Positions 9,759 to 17,796 are shown, numbered from the stretch's first letter. The stretch is 64,000 nucleotides of DNA from Chitinophagales bacterium (GCA_018401955.1 JAGYJT010000010.1:25609-89608); one strand, 5' to 3'. The notes: generated from the letters alone by a model not told the origin. Program-made: numbers and translations.

Positions 9759-11080
9759 TCAATCAAAATTTTACCTTGGGCGGTTTCGCCATCCAAAGTA
9801 ACGCTATAGAAATACATGCCGCTTTGCAAACCTTCGCGGTTAATGCTCAAAGGGGTACCAGCTACGCCTTGTAAGTTGCGCACCGCCTTGCCGGTAATAT
9901 CAACCAACACAAACTGATAGGTAGCACCGTTATGGCCGCTGATATTAATGCTAGCCTGGTTGCCAAATGGGTTAGGGTATACGCTTAGTACATTTGCTAG
10001 GTTAGTTTCGTTAATACCCACTACTGGTACGGTATCAATAGTAACCAGTACGTCAAATGATTGGGCAATGCCGCATACGTCATTATAGCTCAATGCAATG
10101 GTATAAGCACCCGTAGAATCATAGGTATAGGTAAAGGCTGCACTGTTATCTGCAAAGCTTTCACCGTTACCAAAATCCCAAGTATAGTTTCCATCTACAC
10201 CAGTGGAATTGTTGTTGATAGTAACTTCATTGTTGTTTACGTTCACACTAAAATCTGCCACGCCAGCAGCTACGCTAGTAATGGTTATTGAGCTTGTTGC
10301 AGTGCACGAAGCCTCGGTAACGGTAACGGTATAAGTACCTGCCGCATTAACACTAAGGGTTTGGCTAGTAGCGCCAGTGCTCCACAAGTAGGTTGGTGCG
10401 CCTGGGCCACCGCTGCTACCGGCAGTTATATCCAACGACTGGCCAGTGCAAAACGAAGTAGCGTTACCAGGGGTAGATGTAAAGGCGTTAAAGTTGTTAC
10501 AAGGGTTTACTGCGGCCTCAGAGAAAGTAAATGATTGCGTGTAAACTCTGTCTCCAGTTGTACTTCCATCACCATTTGCCACGTTAGCAATAACGTAAAA
10601 GGTAACATCACCAGTACCAACAGCAGGAGCCGTCCAACGGAAAGTCCAAGCGTTGGTGGTGCTAGCAATATTATGACCTACATACTCTCTGTTAAACGAC
10701 GTAGCTAAAGTAGTAAGGTTAGGGTTTGATAAGCTAAAGGAGCCTGCTTGATTATTGCTGCCATCTAATACGGTAGTTTGAAAGCCAAACTTCTGCGATG
10801 CTCCGTTTGATGGCAACTGATTTACGTTAACAAACAAATTGTAAGTAGTGCCAGGGGTATAACCGTTTGCCAAGCTACCGGTTGGTGCAGTATCGAAGCT
10901 GATAAACGATGTGGCAGTTACCGGATTGCTTGAGTGGCAACCTGAAGCCGCACAAGTATTTTCACCAGGGGCGCCAGTGCGACCAGGCGGAGGCTGTGGA
11001 GAGCTAGTAAATACAATAGTGTTTGCAGCCAATACCAAAAGCATAGTAAGTGCAACAAGAAGGGTAGATTTTTTAAACAT
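9755..11080 (-). CDS. Secreted CAASGCH-motif / PKD protein with T9SS sorting domain
   Basis: The start is placed at the ATG at 11080 (MFKKSTLLVALTMLLVLAAN), because the promoter at 11107-11138 excludes the upstream start at 11128. After the signal comes PPPGRTGAPGENTCAASGCHSS and a beta-rich segment typical of the Reeler-like 'choice-of-anchor V' proteins. CAASGCH is not a strict CxxCH haem site but recalls one. A PKD-like module follows (TYLWSTGATSQTL, then YTWDFGNGESFADNSAAFTYTYDSTGAYTI), and finally a T9SS type A domain (SVYPNPFGNQASINI...GMYFYSVTLDGETAQGKILID). It is probably a surface-anchored protein of unknown function. Confidence 0.75.
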   Translation of the reverse strand: MFKKSTLLVALTMLLVLAANTIVFTSSPQPPPGRTGAPGENTCAASGCHSSNPVTATSFISFDTAPTGSLANGYTPGTTYNLFVNVNQLPSNGASQKFGFQTTVLDGSNNQAGSFSLSNPNLTTLATSFNREYVGHNIASTTNAWTFRWTAPAVGTGDVTFYVIANVANGDGSTTGDRVYTQSFTFSEAAVNPCNNFNAFTSTPGNATSFCTGQSLDITAGSSGGPGAPTYLWSTGATSQTLSVNAAGTYTVTVTEASCTATSSITITSVAAGVADFSVNVNNNEVTINNNSTGVDGNYTWDFGNGESFADNSAAFTYTYDSTGAYTIALSYNDVCGIAQSFDVLVTIDTVPVVGINETNLANVLSVYPNPFGNQASINISGHNGATYQFVLVDITGKAVRNLQGVAGTPLSINREGLQSGMYFYSVTLDGETAQGKILID

Positions 11081-11106
11081 GGTTGAGTTTTGTTGAAATG
11101 GAAGCG

Positions 11107-11138
11107 CAAATATAAAAAACAATATCAACGCTTTACAA
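11107..11138 (-). promoter_or_regulatory. Promoter of the 9755-11080 gene
   Basis: On the minus strand TTG, 21 bases, then TATATTTG match the -33/-7 elements. They lie 27 bases upstream of the ATG at 11080 and inside the divergent intergenic space shared with the lipoprotein at 11221. Confidence 0.55.
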
Positions 11139-11220
11139 CAACTCTAGCCGACCAAAACACAAAATGAATAGTTGTTTTAGCCCAGAAATTATTAATTTCA
11201 GGTCTTTCAAAGCCTCTACC

Positions 11221-11541
11221 ATGCCCTCTATGACAAAGAACCTAGCGCTAGTGACCCTCATAACAATGATGATAGCGATAACAGGATGTAAAAAAGAGCC
11301 ATTTACGGTGCGCACGGGATATGTGGTATGGTCAGGCGATTTTATTGATGGTGGTTGCGGTTGGCTTATCAACTTTCACGCTGATTTACAGTACCAGCCC
11401 CGCAATATGCCAGAGTCTTTCGAGGTAGACTCGCTGCCCGTAATAGTTACCTATAGGGATTTGAAAAACAGACCTGATTGCCTGAACCGCAGTGATGTGG
11501 ATGGGCAAATATATGTGCACAAAATTGAGCGCCCGCTTTAA
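11221..11541 (+). CDS. Small lipoprotein of unknown function
   Basis: The frame opens at 11164, but the ATG at 11221 (or 11230) gives the proper lipoprotein signal, a hydrophobic stretch ending MIAITGC followed by KKEP, so the cysteine would be lipidated. About 106 residues. The mature part has SGDFIDGGCGWLINF and a pair of further cysteines (GGCGW, PDCLN) but no family I recognise. It is transcribed divergently from the CAASGCH-motif protein and converges on the TPR gene (12 bases between the stops). Confidence 0.6.
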   Translation: MPSMTKNLALVTLITMMIAITGCKKEPFTVRTGYVVWSGDFIDGGCGWLINFHADLQYQPRNMPESFEVDSLPVIVTYRDLKNRPDCLNRSDVDGQIYVHKIERPL

Positions 11542-11553
11542 GCAGCACTTTTC

Positions 11554-12354
11554 TTAGTTGCCAGTGCAATACTTCTGCAATGCATTAGCCGCACGGGTAT
11601 GGCCATGCACCTCTGCCTTAGCCCAATCTTTGCAGGCTGCAGAGTTGTTGCCACTGTATTTGTAGCTAAACGCGCGATTGTAGTAGCAGTCTTTAAGCTT
11701 AAAAGCCATATTGATGCACACGGTATAGTCTTCAATGGCTTTTCCATCGTTCTCCAACTCATAGTACAAGTTAGCGCGGTTGTAGTAGGCATCTGCCAAA
11801 TCAGGATTAAAAGAAATAGCCTTACCATAATCAGCAATAGCAGCTTGGTAGTTTTTGTTCTTAAAATGGGCATAGCCACGGTAGTTGTAGGTCACGGCAT
11901 CATCGGCACGCAGGGCCAAGCATTTTTCGAAACCTTCAATGGCCTCATCATAACGACCCGTTTGCGAGCACACCAAGCTTTTATTGAACCAAGTGTTATA
12001 GTTCTCCGCATCCAGCTTCAAAGCATTGTTAAGGTCTTCATACGCCCCTTCAAGATCTTTGATGACAGCTTTTTCGATGCCGCGCAAGCTATACGCATCG
12101 GCATTATCGGGTTCTTTTAACAACACTTGGGTAAAATCGGAGATAGCACCATAGGGGTCGTTGAGCTTAGATTTAACGATGCCACGGTTGTAATATGCCG
12201 ATGCTGGCGGCACGGCCTCTTTAGCAATAATCAAATCGAAAGTGGAAAGTACTTGGTTGTAATCGGTAACGTTTGCCTGCCATTCCATAAAATCTTGGGC
12301 ATGCATTTGCGCAAAGCTTGCTGCTAGTAGCAGCACAACAAAGAGCTTTTTCAT
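11554..12354 (-). CDS. Secreted/periplasmic TPR-repeat protein
   Basis: 266 residues with a signal peptide (MKKLFVVLLLAASFAQMHAQ) followed by about six tetratricopeptide repeats. The repeats are marked by A...YNRGIVKSKLNDPYGAISDFTQVL, AYSLRGIEKAVIKDLEGAYEDL, WFNKSLVCSQTGRYDEAIEGF, YNYRGYAHFKNKNYQAAIADY and AYYNRANLYYELENDGKAIEDY. A Sel1-like ending (SYKYSGNNSAACKDWAKA) follows. Such proteins are protein-protein scaffolds; the partner is unknown. It lies 66 bases downstream of the small DUF5989 gene on the same strand. Confidence 0.85.
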   Translation of the reverse strand: MKKLFVVLLLAASFAQMHAQDFMEWQANVTDYNQVLSTFDLIIAKEAVPPASAYYNRGIVKSKLNDPYGAISDFTQVLLKEPDNADAYSLRGIEKAVIKDLEGAYEDLNNALKLDAENYNTWFNKSLVCSQTGRYDEAIEGFEKCLALRADDAVTYNYRGYAHFKNKNYQAAIADYGKAISFNPDLADAYYNRANLYYELENDGKAIEDYTVCINMAFKLKDCYYNRAFSYKYSGNNSAACKDWAKAEVHGHTRAANALQKYCTGN

Positions 12355-12420
12355 AATAGTGGTGGTTTTTGAGGTATTTGGTGCCTTTTACGGCAACCAC
12401 CGCTAGTATGTTGCAAAAAA

Positions 12421-12576
12421 CTAGAATATAGTATAGATAAACGGCGAGGCTGCACCGCCGGCACTGCCCACGGCAATGAGCACGATAACCAGCAGCAATA
12501 CCGCAATAACGGGTATGAGCCACCACTTTTTGCGCTCCATGAGGAACTGCCCGAACTCTTTAAAAAACTCAATCAT
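12421..12576 (-). CDS. DUF5989-like single-pass membrane protein (51 aa)
   Basis: The 51-residue frame reads MIEFFKEFGQFLMERKKWW..., one hydrophobic helix of about 18 residues (LIPVIAVLLLVIVLIAVG), and ends ...SPFIYTIF. This layout of an amphipathic FxxEFxxFLxxRKKWW head, one helix and a terminal APFIYTLF-like tail is characteristic of the DUF5989 family. It is known as a tiny membrane protein often near carbamoyltransferase and glycan genes. Here its neighbours are a TPR protein and yqeY. Function unknown. It has a promoter-like element only four bases upstream (12581-12611). Confidence 0.75.
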   Translation of the reverse strand: MIEFFKEFGQFLMERKKWWLIPVIAVLLLVIVLIAVGSAGGAASPFIYTIF

Positions 12577-12580
12577 GGGG

Positions 12581-12611
12581 TAAATATAAGTATTCATTAA
12601 AGATACTGCAA
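12581..12611 (-). promoter_or_regulatory. Promoter-like element directly before the DUF5989 gene
   Basis: On the minus strand TTG, 20 bases, TATATTTA, then CCCC and the ATG. The -7 element ends four bases before the start codon, so the transcript would be leaderless or nearly so. Confidence 0.45.
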
Positions 12612-12643
12612 TACAGCTAGGCTATCAACCCGCTCAAATTCCT

Positions 12644-12651
12644 TAATTTTG
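12644..12651 (+). promoter_or_regulatory. -7 element of the yqeY gene
   Basis: TAATTTTG fits TAnnTTTG and lies 21 bases before the chosen ATG at 12673. It supports a start downstream of the first possible codon at 12649. Confidence 0.45.
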
Positions 12652-12672
12652 CATTTACAAAATATGCATACC

Positions 12673-13125
12673 ATGAGTTTAGAAACGAATATTAACGACG
12701 AGATAAAAAAGGCCATGTTGGCTAAAGACCAAGTAAGTTTGCGCGCGCTACGTGCCGTAAAATCGGCCATACAGCTTGCCAAAACATCTGATGGCGCCGC
12801 CGGTGCTGAGCTTACCGATGCGCAAGAGCTGCAAATACTGCAAAAGCTGGTAAAAACCCGTAAAGATTCTTTGGATATTTACAAGCAGCAAAACCGCCCA
12901 GACCTCGCCGAAAAAGAACAAGAAGAGGTTGCCGTTATTGAACGCTTTTTGCCAAAACAAATGGATGCCGAAGAGCTGAAAGCCGAAATACAAAAAATAC
13001 TGACCGAAACCGGAGCTACTAGCATGAAAGACATGGGCAAAGTGATGGGTGCAGCTAATGCGCGCCTGGCCGGCCGTGCCGATGGCCGCTCTATTAGCGA
13101 AACCGTGAAAGCGCTACTTTCGTAG
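12673..13125 (+). CDS. YqeY/GatB-domain protein
   Basis: 150 residues from the ATG at 12673 (MSLETNINDEIKKAMLAKDQ). It is a full-length YqeY-like protein, related to the tail domain of the GatB subunit of aminoacyl-tRNA amidotransferase. It shows the family pattern LRALRAVKSAI, then ELQILQKLVKTRKDSLDIYKQQNRPDLAEKE, then FLPKQM, and a C-terminal GKVMGAANARLAGRADGRSISETVKALL that matches the tRNA-binding-like YqeY domain. Its role is not established; it is widely conserved and may act on tRNA. The intergenic repeat at 13158-13185 separates it from cvpA. Confidence 0.88.
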   Translation: MSLETNINDEIKKAMLAKDQVSLRALRAVKSAIQLAKTSDGAAGAELTDAQELQILQKLVKTRKDSLDIYKQQNRPDLAEKEQEEVAVIERFLPKQMDAEELKAEIQKILTETGATSMKDMGKVMGAANARLAGRADGRSISETVKALLS

Positions 13126-13157
13126 TCGATGGTCCATGGCAAAAAAATGCCGCGGTC

Positions 13158-13185
13158 TTGATACTTGATACTAACTACTTGATAC
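13158..13185 (+). repeat. Heptamer tandem repeat (TTGATAC type)
   Basis: Four heptamers in perfect phase: TTGATAC, TTGATAC, TAACTAC, TTGATAC. They sit just before cvpA. Related heptamers occur at 47624-47637 (minus) and 54800-54838. Confidence 0.7.
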
Positions 13186-13191
13186 CGGCAA

Positions 13192-13728
13192 ATGCTTATA
13201 GACGTTATCTTAATTATAGCTATTATACTGGGATTTACACTCGGGTTCAGGGGCGGTATTATCCAGTCGCTACTTTCTTTTTTTGGGCTTTTTTTAGGGG
13301 TTGCGGTAGCGGTAAAGTTTACCGCTTTGGTAAGCGAGTATCTTTACAAAAATTTCGATGTACAATCTGCTTACTGGCCATTTTTGGTTTTTATTGGCTT
13401 GCTCATCCTCGTTATTGTCCTGATGAAACTGGTAGCCATACTACTCGAAAAAGTACTAGATACGGTATCGCTGGGGCTGCTTAATAAGCTTGCTGGTGCC
13501 GCGGTATGGTGCTTTATCATGACTTTGCTAATTAGCCTAGCCCTCTGGTTTGCCGATGGTGGCGGGCTCATCCGCCCTGAATTAAAAGCTGAATCATATA
13601 CCTACCGCTACCTTGTGCCCATTGGCCCGTGGGCGCTGGACGCCATGGGCAATATTATCCCTTGGTTTAAGGGCATGTTTGAGTTGGTTACCGAGCAATT
13701 GGATAAACTTGCTAAGGAGGCCTCTTAA
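13192..13728 (+). CDS. CvpA-family inner-membrane protein
   Basis: 178 residues with four predicted membrane helices: residues about 2-20 (IDVILIIAIILGFTLGFRGG), 23-45, 60-90 and 100-122. This is the classic CvpA layout with an RGGIIQSLLSFFGLFLGV segment. E. coli CvpA is needed for colicin V secretion and bile tolerance, and the family is otherwise poorly understood. Its stop overlaps the start of the amidotransferase gene (TAATG), so the two are translationally coupled, an arrangement that may be only operon convenience. Confidence 0.88.
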   Translation: MLIDVILIIAIILGFTLGFRGGIIQSLLSFFGLFLGVAVAVKFTALVSEYLYKNFDVQSAYWPFLVFIGLLILVIVLMKLVAILLEKVLDTVSLGLLNKLAGAAVWCFIMTLLISLALWFADGGGLIRPELKAESYTYRYLVPIGPWALDAMGNIIPWFKGMFELVTEQLDKLAKEAS

Positions 13729-14321
13729 TGCTGCTACTGCTCGATAATTACGACTCGTTTACTTACAATCTCTACGATTATCTGTATCGGCTGGGCATTG
13801 ATTGTAAGGTAATGCGCAACGATGAATGCTCCCTTGCCGAGCTAGAGGCTTTGCCCTTGCAAGCAATCGTAATTTCACCGGGCCCGGGCAGGCCCGAAGG
13901 TTCGGGCATTACCATGCAAGTTATCCAGCATTACTATAACAAGCTGCCCATACTAGGTATATGCTTGGGGCATCAAGCCTTGGGGCTGTATTTTGGGGTA
14001 AAGTTGGTTCGCGGCCCCGAGCCCGTGCACGGCAAAACCTCGGCATTAACGCACAATAACGATGCAGTATTTGAAGGCATTGAAAACCCTTTCCTGGTGA
14101 TGCGCTACCACTCGTTAGTGCTAGCAGGTCTGGAAGACGCTCCATTGGAGATTATAGCCACAACAGCCGATGGCATACCCATGGCCATAAAGCACCGAGA
14201 GTTGCCATTGTATGGCTTTCAGTTCCACCCAGAGTCTATACTTACCCCTGACGGATTAAAGCTGTTGGGAAATTGGTGGGCTGGGGTGATGCAGGCCAAA
14301 AAAATTGTTGCTCAATTGTAA
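13728..14321 (+). CDS. Anthranilate/aminodeoxychorismate synthase glutamine amidotransferase subunit
   Basis: 197-residue class I glutamine amidotransferase of the TrpG/PabA type. It starts LLLLDNYDSFTYNLYDYL and contains the oxyanion region SPGPGRPEGSGI, the nucleophile elbow LGICLGHQALGLYFG (catalytic Cys about residue 79) and the His-Glu pair in FQFHPESILTPDG. It hands ammonia from glutamine to a chorismate-using partner (TrpE or PabB), which is not in this window. It therefore cannot be assigned to tryptophan or folate; TrpG/PabA may serve both. It overlaps cvpA by one base. Confidence 0.9.
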   Translation: MLLLLDNYDSFTYNLYDYLYRLGIDCKVMRNDECSLAELEALPLQAIVISPGPGRPEGSGITMQVIQHYYNKLPILGICLGHQALGLYFGVKLVRGPEPVHGKTSALTHNNDAVFEGIENPFLVMRYHSLVLAGLEDAPLEIIATTADGIPMAIKHRELPLYGFQFHPESILTPDGLKLLGNWWAGVMQAKKIVAQL

Positions 14322-14422
14322 ATACCGAGGTTAGTAGATACTAGCTTTAAAATTCCCTAAACAATGGGTTCAGAGGAATTTGAGATTTAGCTCACTCCTT
14401 CAACGAGATTCTTCGACTACGC

Positions 14423-14491
14423 TCAGAATGACAATCAACCAAGTCAAAGCAACTTCACGTCGCGCTCGCGCTTACCGCCAACTTCAACGGT
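14423..14491 (+). repeat. Left copy of split direct repeat flanking the IS110 element
   Basis: A 26-base block (14423-14448) and a 24-base block (14468-14491, GCGCTTACCGCC...) recur with identical spacing at 15616-15684. The first block has one mismatch and the second is perfect; the 19 bases between them differ. On the minus strand the second block encodes VEVGGKR and here continues ERDVKLL and stop. It looks like the original 3' end of the lipoprotein gene at 15637-16443. Confidence 0.75.
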
Positions 14492-15660
14492 AAATCCTGA
14501 TTCAGACCGTCACCCCTCCCATCAACTAACCATATAGAAATTAGGGTTCTTAGGCCCATTATCAAGGAGTCGGTGTATGTTGATGGCCCCTGTCCATTTT
14601 TTAACCTAAATACTAATTTATGGATTCTTTACCAAAAATGTATGTGGGCATCGATGTGAGCAAGGCTACCCTGGACCTTCACGTTATCGGCCCGCAAGGG
14701 GGACGCTCATTGGTCATCAAGAACGATCCGTCCGCTGTCTCAAGGTTCTTTTCGCGCCACTGCACGGATATGGAAACCGTGGTGGGCGTGGAGAATACCG
14801 GCCGCTACAACTGGCCGCTTTACGAGGGTATTAGGGACTTCCAAGGGCTGAGGCTGCACGTGATACCGCCGTTGCACCTGAAGAAGAGCCTCGGGCTAGT
14901 GAGGGGCAAGAACGACAAAGTTGACGCGGTCCGCATCGCAAGGTTCGTGGAGAAGCACCACGACACACTGCCCGTATGGAACAGGCCCAGCGACGCCATA
15001 AGGCAGGCCGGCATGTTGCTGGCCGAACGGGCCCAGCGCATAAGGATGAAAAAACAGCTGACGGCCAACGCCCGTGAATACGGGCTTGCGGAAGGGCTGG
15101 AGGTCACCGGGCAACTGGAACGGCTCAACAGGGAGATGGTGGATGCCCTCGACGGCCAGATAGCCATACTGGAAGCACGTATAGAACAGGTTATAGGGCA
15201 GGACGAGACGCTGGCCAGAATGACGGAACTGGTGCGGTCGATCCCGGGCGTGGGCAAGGTGCTGGGCTGGATGCTGCTGGTAAAGACCAACGGCTTCGAG
15301 AACATAACCGACCCCAGGAAACTGGCCTGCTATGCGGGCGTGGTGCCGTTCGACCACCAGTCGGGAACGTCGTTGAGGTACAGGCCAAAGGTCTCCCCGT
15401 ACGCCGACAAATCTCTGAAATCGGTGCTCCACCTAGGGGCGATGAGCGCAATAAGGCTGGACAACGACCTGAGGGCCTATTACCTGAGGAAAGTGGCAGA
15501 GGGCAAGAACAAGATGAGCGTGATAAACGCGGTCAGGAATAAAATCGTACATAGGGTATATGCTGTGATAAAGAACCAAAGAAAATACCAAAACGATTTG
15601 GCTTTGTCATAGAAATCAGAATGACAATCAACCAAATCAAAAGAATGACAACAAAAATAA
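14492..15660 (+). mobile_element. IS110-family insertion sequence (proposed extent)
   Basis: The interval between the two copies of the 24-base repeat holds one IS110-type transposase gene, about 128 bases of upstream non-coding sequence and about 48 bases downstream. No terminal inverted repeats are visible, as expected for the family. The coding sequence uses AGG, ATA and CGG/GGC codons more than its neighbours and is more GC-rich, a sign of recent arrival. In IS110 relatives the non-coding end yields a bridge (seek) RNA; here only the upstream segment is long enough, and it is shorter than usual. The exact ends are inferred from the flanking repeat and could be off. Confidence 0.6.
14620..15612 (+). 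CDS. IS110-family transposase (RNA-guided DEDD/serine recombinase type)
   Basis: 330 residues, full length for the family. The N-terminal RuvC-like DEDD domain shows Asp12 (YVGIDVSKATLDLH), Glu58 (VGVENTGRY) and the pair Asp99 and Asp102 (GKNDKVDAVRIA). A coiled linker follows (about 140-200). The C-terminal Transposase_20 domain has SIPGVGKVLGWMLL, CYAGVVPFDHQSGTS with the proposed catalytic serine at Ser248, and the ending AVRNKIVHRVYAVIKN. All key residues are intact, so the element may be active. It is unrelated in codon use to the surrounding genes. Confidence 0.95.
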   Translation: MDSLPKMYVGIDVSKATLDLHVIGPQGGRSLVIKNDPSAVSRFFSRHCTDMETVVGVENTGRYNWPLYEGIRDFQGLRLHVIPPLHLKKSLGLVRGKNDKVDAVRIARFVEKHHDTLPVWNRPSDAIRQAGMLLAERAQRIRMKKQLTANAREYGLAEGLEVTGQLERLNREMVDALDGQIAILEARIEQVIGQDETLARMTELVRSIPGVGKVLGWMLLVKTNGFENITDPRKLACYAGVVPFDHQSGTSLRYRPKVSPYADKSLKSVLHLGAMSAIRLDNDLRAYYLRKVAEGKNKMSVINAVRNKIVHRVYAVIKNQRKYQNDLALS

Positions 15661-15684
15661 GCGCTTACCGCCAACTTCAACGGT
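15616..15684 (+). repeat. Right copy of split direct repeat flanking the IS110 element
   Basis: Blocks 15616-15641 and 15661-15684 correspond to 14423-14448 and 14468-14491. The 19 bases between them (AT-rich, with a second AGAATGACAA copy) differ from the left copy, and they change the last residues of the lipoprotein from ERDVKLL to LFLLSFF. Confidence 0.75.
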
Positions 15685-16443
15685 TACGTTGTTATCGCAG
15701 CAGTCGGCATTGTCTTCGCAGAAGCCGTTGCCATAGAGAATGTCACGGTCTTTAAGGTCGGTAACGCTCATGGTAGCTTTACCACCGCCTGGCCAGCGGC
15801 AAACCATTTCTTGCACAAGCATATCAGAAATGGTAGTTTCGTAATAGCGTTCCTCACGGTCAATACCATTGGCAGTGCCCGTAATGGTGTAGGTATCATC
15901 AAATATAATCAGTGCATCGTTTTCATCGCGCTGGGTAAACACCCTATCGCAGACCCAAGTGCTAATGCGCTCGTCAGCATCTGATAGGGTGGCACCAGCA
16001 ACCACAAAGCTAAATTGGCGTTTACCGTCACCGTTTAATGCCAACGTGGTGATTACCAAGCTACCATCAATTTTTATGCCTTCAACAGTAAAATTGTTTG
16101 GCGTGGCAGTAGTTACCGTACCCTCATCATATATGTTGCCAGTGGAGGTAATGGTTATGCTACCCGTGCGCTTAACGTTGTATAAGTCGGTGCAGCTTTC
16201 GCCAAAAGTAAGGGTAAAGCCTCCACTTACGGCTGTTTTGGTAATGCACGGGTCAACAATTAAGTTAGCACCCGGGCCAACAGCCTGCATGGTTAAGCGG
16301 AAAATATCTTGATAGCTGCTCTCCGCAGCGCTGTGGTCAAACAAGCTATCGTATTGGCGGTTTTCGCGGAATTTTTCGCAACTAGTGGTCGAAAAGGCAA
16401 TGGTTAAAAGCAGGCAAAGTGCTGCAATAGTTGTGTTTTTCAT
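15637..16443 (-). CDS. Lipoprotein of unknown function with IS-altered C-terminus
   Basis: 268 residues with a lipoprotein signal (TIAALCLLLTIAFSTTSC, Cys22). The mature part is beta-rich, with TLTFGESCTDLYNVKRTGSITI and FTVEGIKIDGSLVITTL, the pattern of a conserved Bacteroidota lipoprotein type that I cannot name. It ends NVTVEVGGKR followed by LFLLSFF. A better ending (ERDVKLL) is found on the far side of the IS110 element at 14447-14491, so the insertion replaced the final seven codons. Because a stop codon falls at the same position, the protein is only slightly changed and may still work. Confidence 0.7.
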   Translation of the reverse strand: MKNTTIAALCLLLTIAFSTTSCEKFRENRQYDSLFDHSAAESSYQDIFRLTMQAVGPGANLIVDPCITKTAVSGGFTLTFGESCTDLYNVKRTGSITITSTGNIYDEGTVTTATPNNFTVEGIKIDGSLVITTLALNGDGKRQFSFVVAGATLSDADERISTWVCDRVFTQRDENDALIIFDDTYTITGTANGIDREERYYETTISDMLVQEMVCRWPGGGKATMSVTDLKDRDILYGNGFCEDNADCCDNNVTVEVGGKRLFLLSFF

Positions 16444-16761
16444 GTGGTTCTGGTTTATTAAACCGTTTCTGCATGTAAAACTACATATTAAAAATGGTTT
16501 TGTCCAGTACCCATATGTTCCATGGCTTAAAAGCCATGTCTATTCATATTTATTTTGCGGCATTACCTTAAGCCTTCCAATTGCACAAAAGAACCTATCC
16601 ACATCACTCGCACCCCCCTCAAATTACACCCATATCAATAGTCCCCATTTTCAAATGGGGCCAACGATTAATTATACCTCGTAAATCGCAAATCAAACAT
16701 TCAATCACACACTTTAAACAATTCCCTATACTTTTGGGTTACTTAGTTTTAGATTAGCAAT
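16444..16761. other. Intergenic region with small hairpins and a -7-like element
   Basis: 318 bases without a gene. It holds two short palindromes, one at about 16521-16540 (CATGGCttaaaaGCCATG) and one at about 16642-16659 (CCCCATTTT/AAATGGGG), either of which could end transcription. TACTTTTG at 16729-16736 is a possible -7 element for the Rieske gene starting at 16762. Nothing else was recognised. Confidence 0.5.
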
Positions 16762-17796
16762 ATGGAGATGATACGCAACCAATGGTATATGGCTTGCTTG
16801 CTTGATGAGCTGAAGCACCAAAACCCGTTGAAGAAGAAAATAGTGGGGCAAGAGCTGGTGGTTTTTAAAACCGAATCGGGAAAGATTGGGGTGATGGAAG
16901 ACCGCTGCTGCCACCGCAACGTTAACCTATCATTAGGCAAAGTACACGGCGAAACCATTAAGTGCGGCTACCACGGGTGGGAGTATAACACGCAAGGTGC
17001 GTGCACTTGCATTCCATCGTTGCCAGAGGGCGAAAAAGTACCCCGCACCGTGCGCATTGAAGCTTACCCAGTTGAAGTAAAACACCAAGCGGTATGGGTA
17101 TACATTGGCGATGAAGCCCTGATGGACCAAGCCGAAATACCGCCGATGACGGAGTTGGATGATTTCCCGATAGTGTACAATTACCACTTTCTGGATGCAG
17201 ACCTAAAACTGGTGGCCGAGAGCTTGATTGACGCCTACCACATTAACCACGTGCACAGTGCCAGCATCAAAACCTTTATGGGCAACTTGTATGGTGAGGA
17301 TGTAGAGTTTAACCTAAACGTGCAGGATAAATACCTTACCGGTGAATACCTGCGCCACAATGATAGCAGCATTTGGGAGAAACTATACTTTGGCTTTGAT
17401 AAGGAAATCAAGACCAAATTCGGGTTTTGGTTTCCACATACCTCAAAGCTGGACATACAGTTCAAAAAGCGCCGTATGGTTATATACGAGCACTTTTACC
17501 AAGTGGACGAAAACACCATTAGCATGTGCCAAATAACGGCTTGGCAAAAGATTTTTAATGAGTTTCCGCTATTCATCTTCGATAAGCCGTTTATGCTCAA
17601 TAAATCGAACAAGATTGTAGAAGAGGATATAGTTTTCTTGGAAAACAACAAGCGCATTAAAGATGAAACCGGCCACCGAGATATATTGATAAAGTCGGAC
17701 ACGGTAACGTTTGAATTTTCTAAATTGTGGAACCGAAACCTAAAGGCAAATACCGTAGGCCATGAAGAATATGCTGAGGCAGAAGATAAGGACTAA
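16762..17796 (+). CDS. Rieske non-haem iron oxygenase (ring-hydroxylating type)
   Basis: 344 residues. The N-terminal Rieske domain binds a 2Fe-2S cluster through Cys49-x-His51 (DRCCHRN) and Cys68-x2-His71 (KCGYHGW). The C-terminal catalytic domain holds the mononuclear iron site in ESLIDAYHINHVH (Asp157, His160, His163 or His165). Such enzymes hydroxylate, demethylate or desaturate aromatic and isoprenoid substrates and need a reductase, which is not nearby. Its last 35 bases overlap the FAD desaturase-like gene, so they are coupled and probably act in one pathway. Two close ATGs (16762, 16768) are possible starts. Confidence 0.88.
   Translation: MEMIRNQWYMACLLDELKHQNPLKKKIVGQELVVFKTESGKIGVMEDRCCHRNVNLSLGKVHGETIKCGYHGWEYNTQGACTCIPSLPEGEKVPRTVRIEAYPVEVKHQAVWVYIGDEALMDQAEIPPMTELDDFPIVYNYHFLDADLKLVAESLIDAYHINHVHSASIKTFMGNLYGEDVEFNLNVQDKYLTGEYLRHNDSSIWEKLYFGFDKEIKTKFGFWFPHTSKLDIQFKKRRMVIYEHFYQVDENTISMCQITAWQKIFNEFPLFIFDKPFMLNKSNKIVEEDIVFLENNKRIKDETGHRDILIKSDTVTFEFSKLWNRNLKANTVGHEEYAEAEDKD

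Noticed and set aside
9755..11080. c-type cytochrome based on CAASGCH
   Set aside because: The spacing is not CxxCH, and the rest of the domain matches the choice-of-anchor/Reeler-like secreted proteins.
11599..12120. 173-residue plus-strand frame antisense to the TPR gene
   Set aside because: Repeated codons of the TPR gene generate it; the TPR protein with signal peptide is the real product.
14820..15451. Several minus-strand frames inside the IS110 transposase
   Set aside because: They arise because the GC-rich transposase gene leaves antisense frames open; no domain signal.
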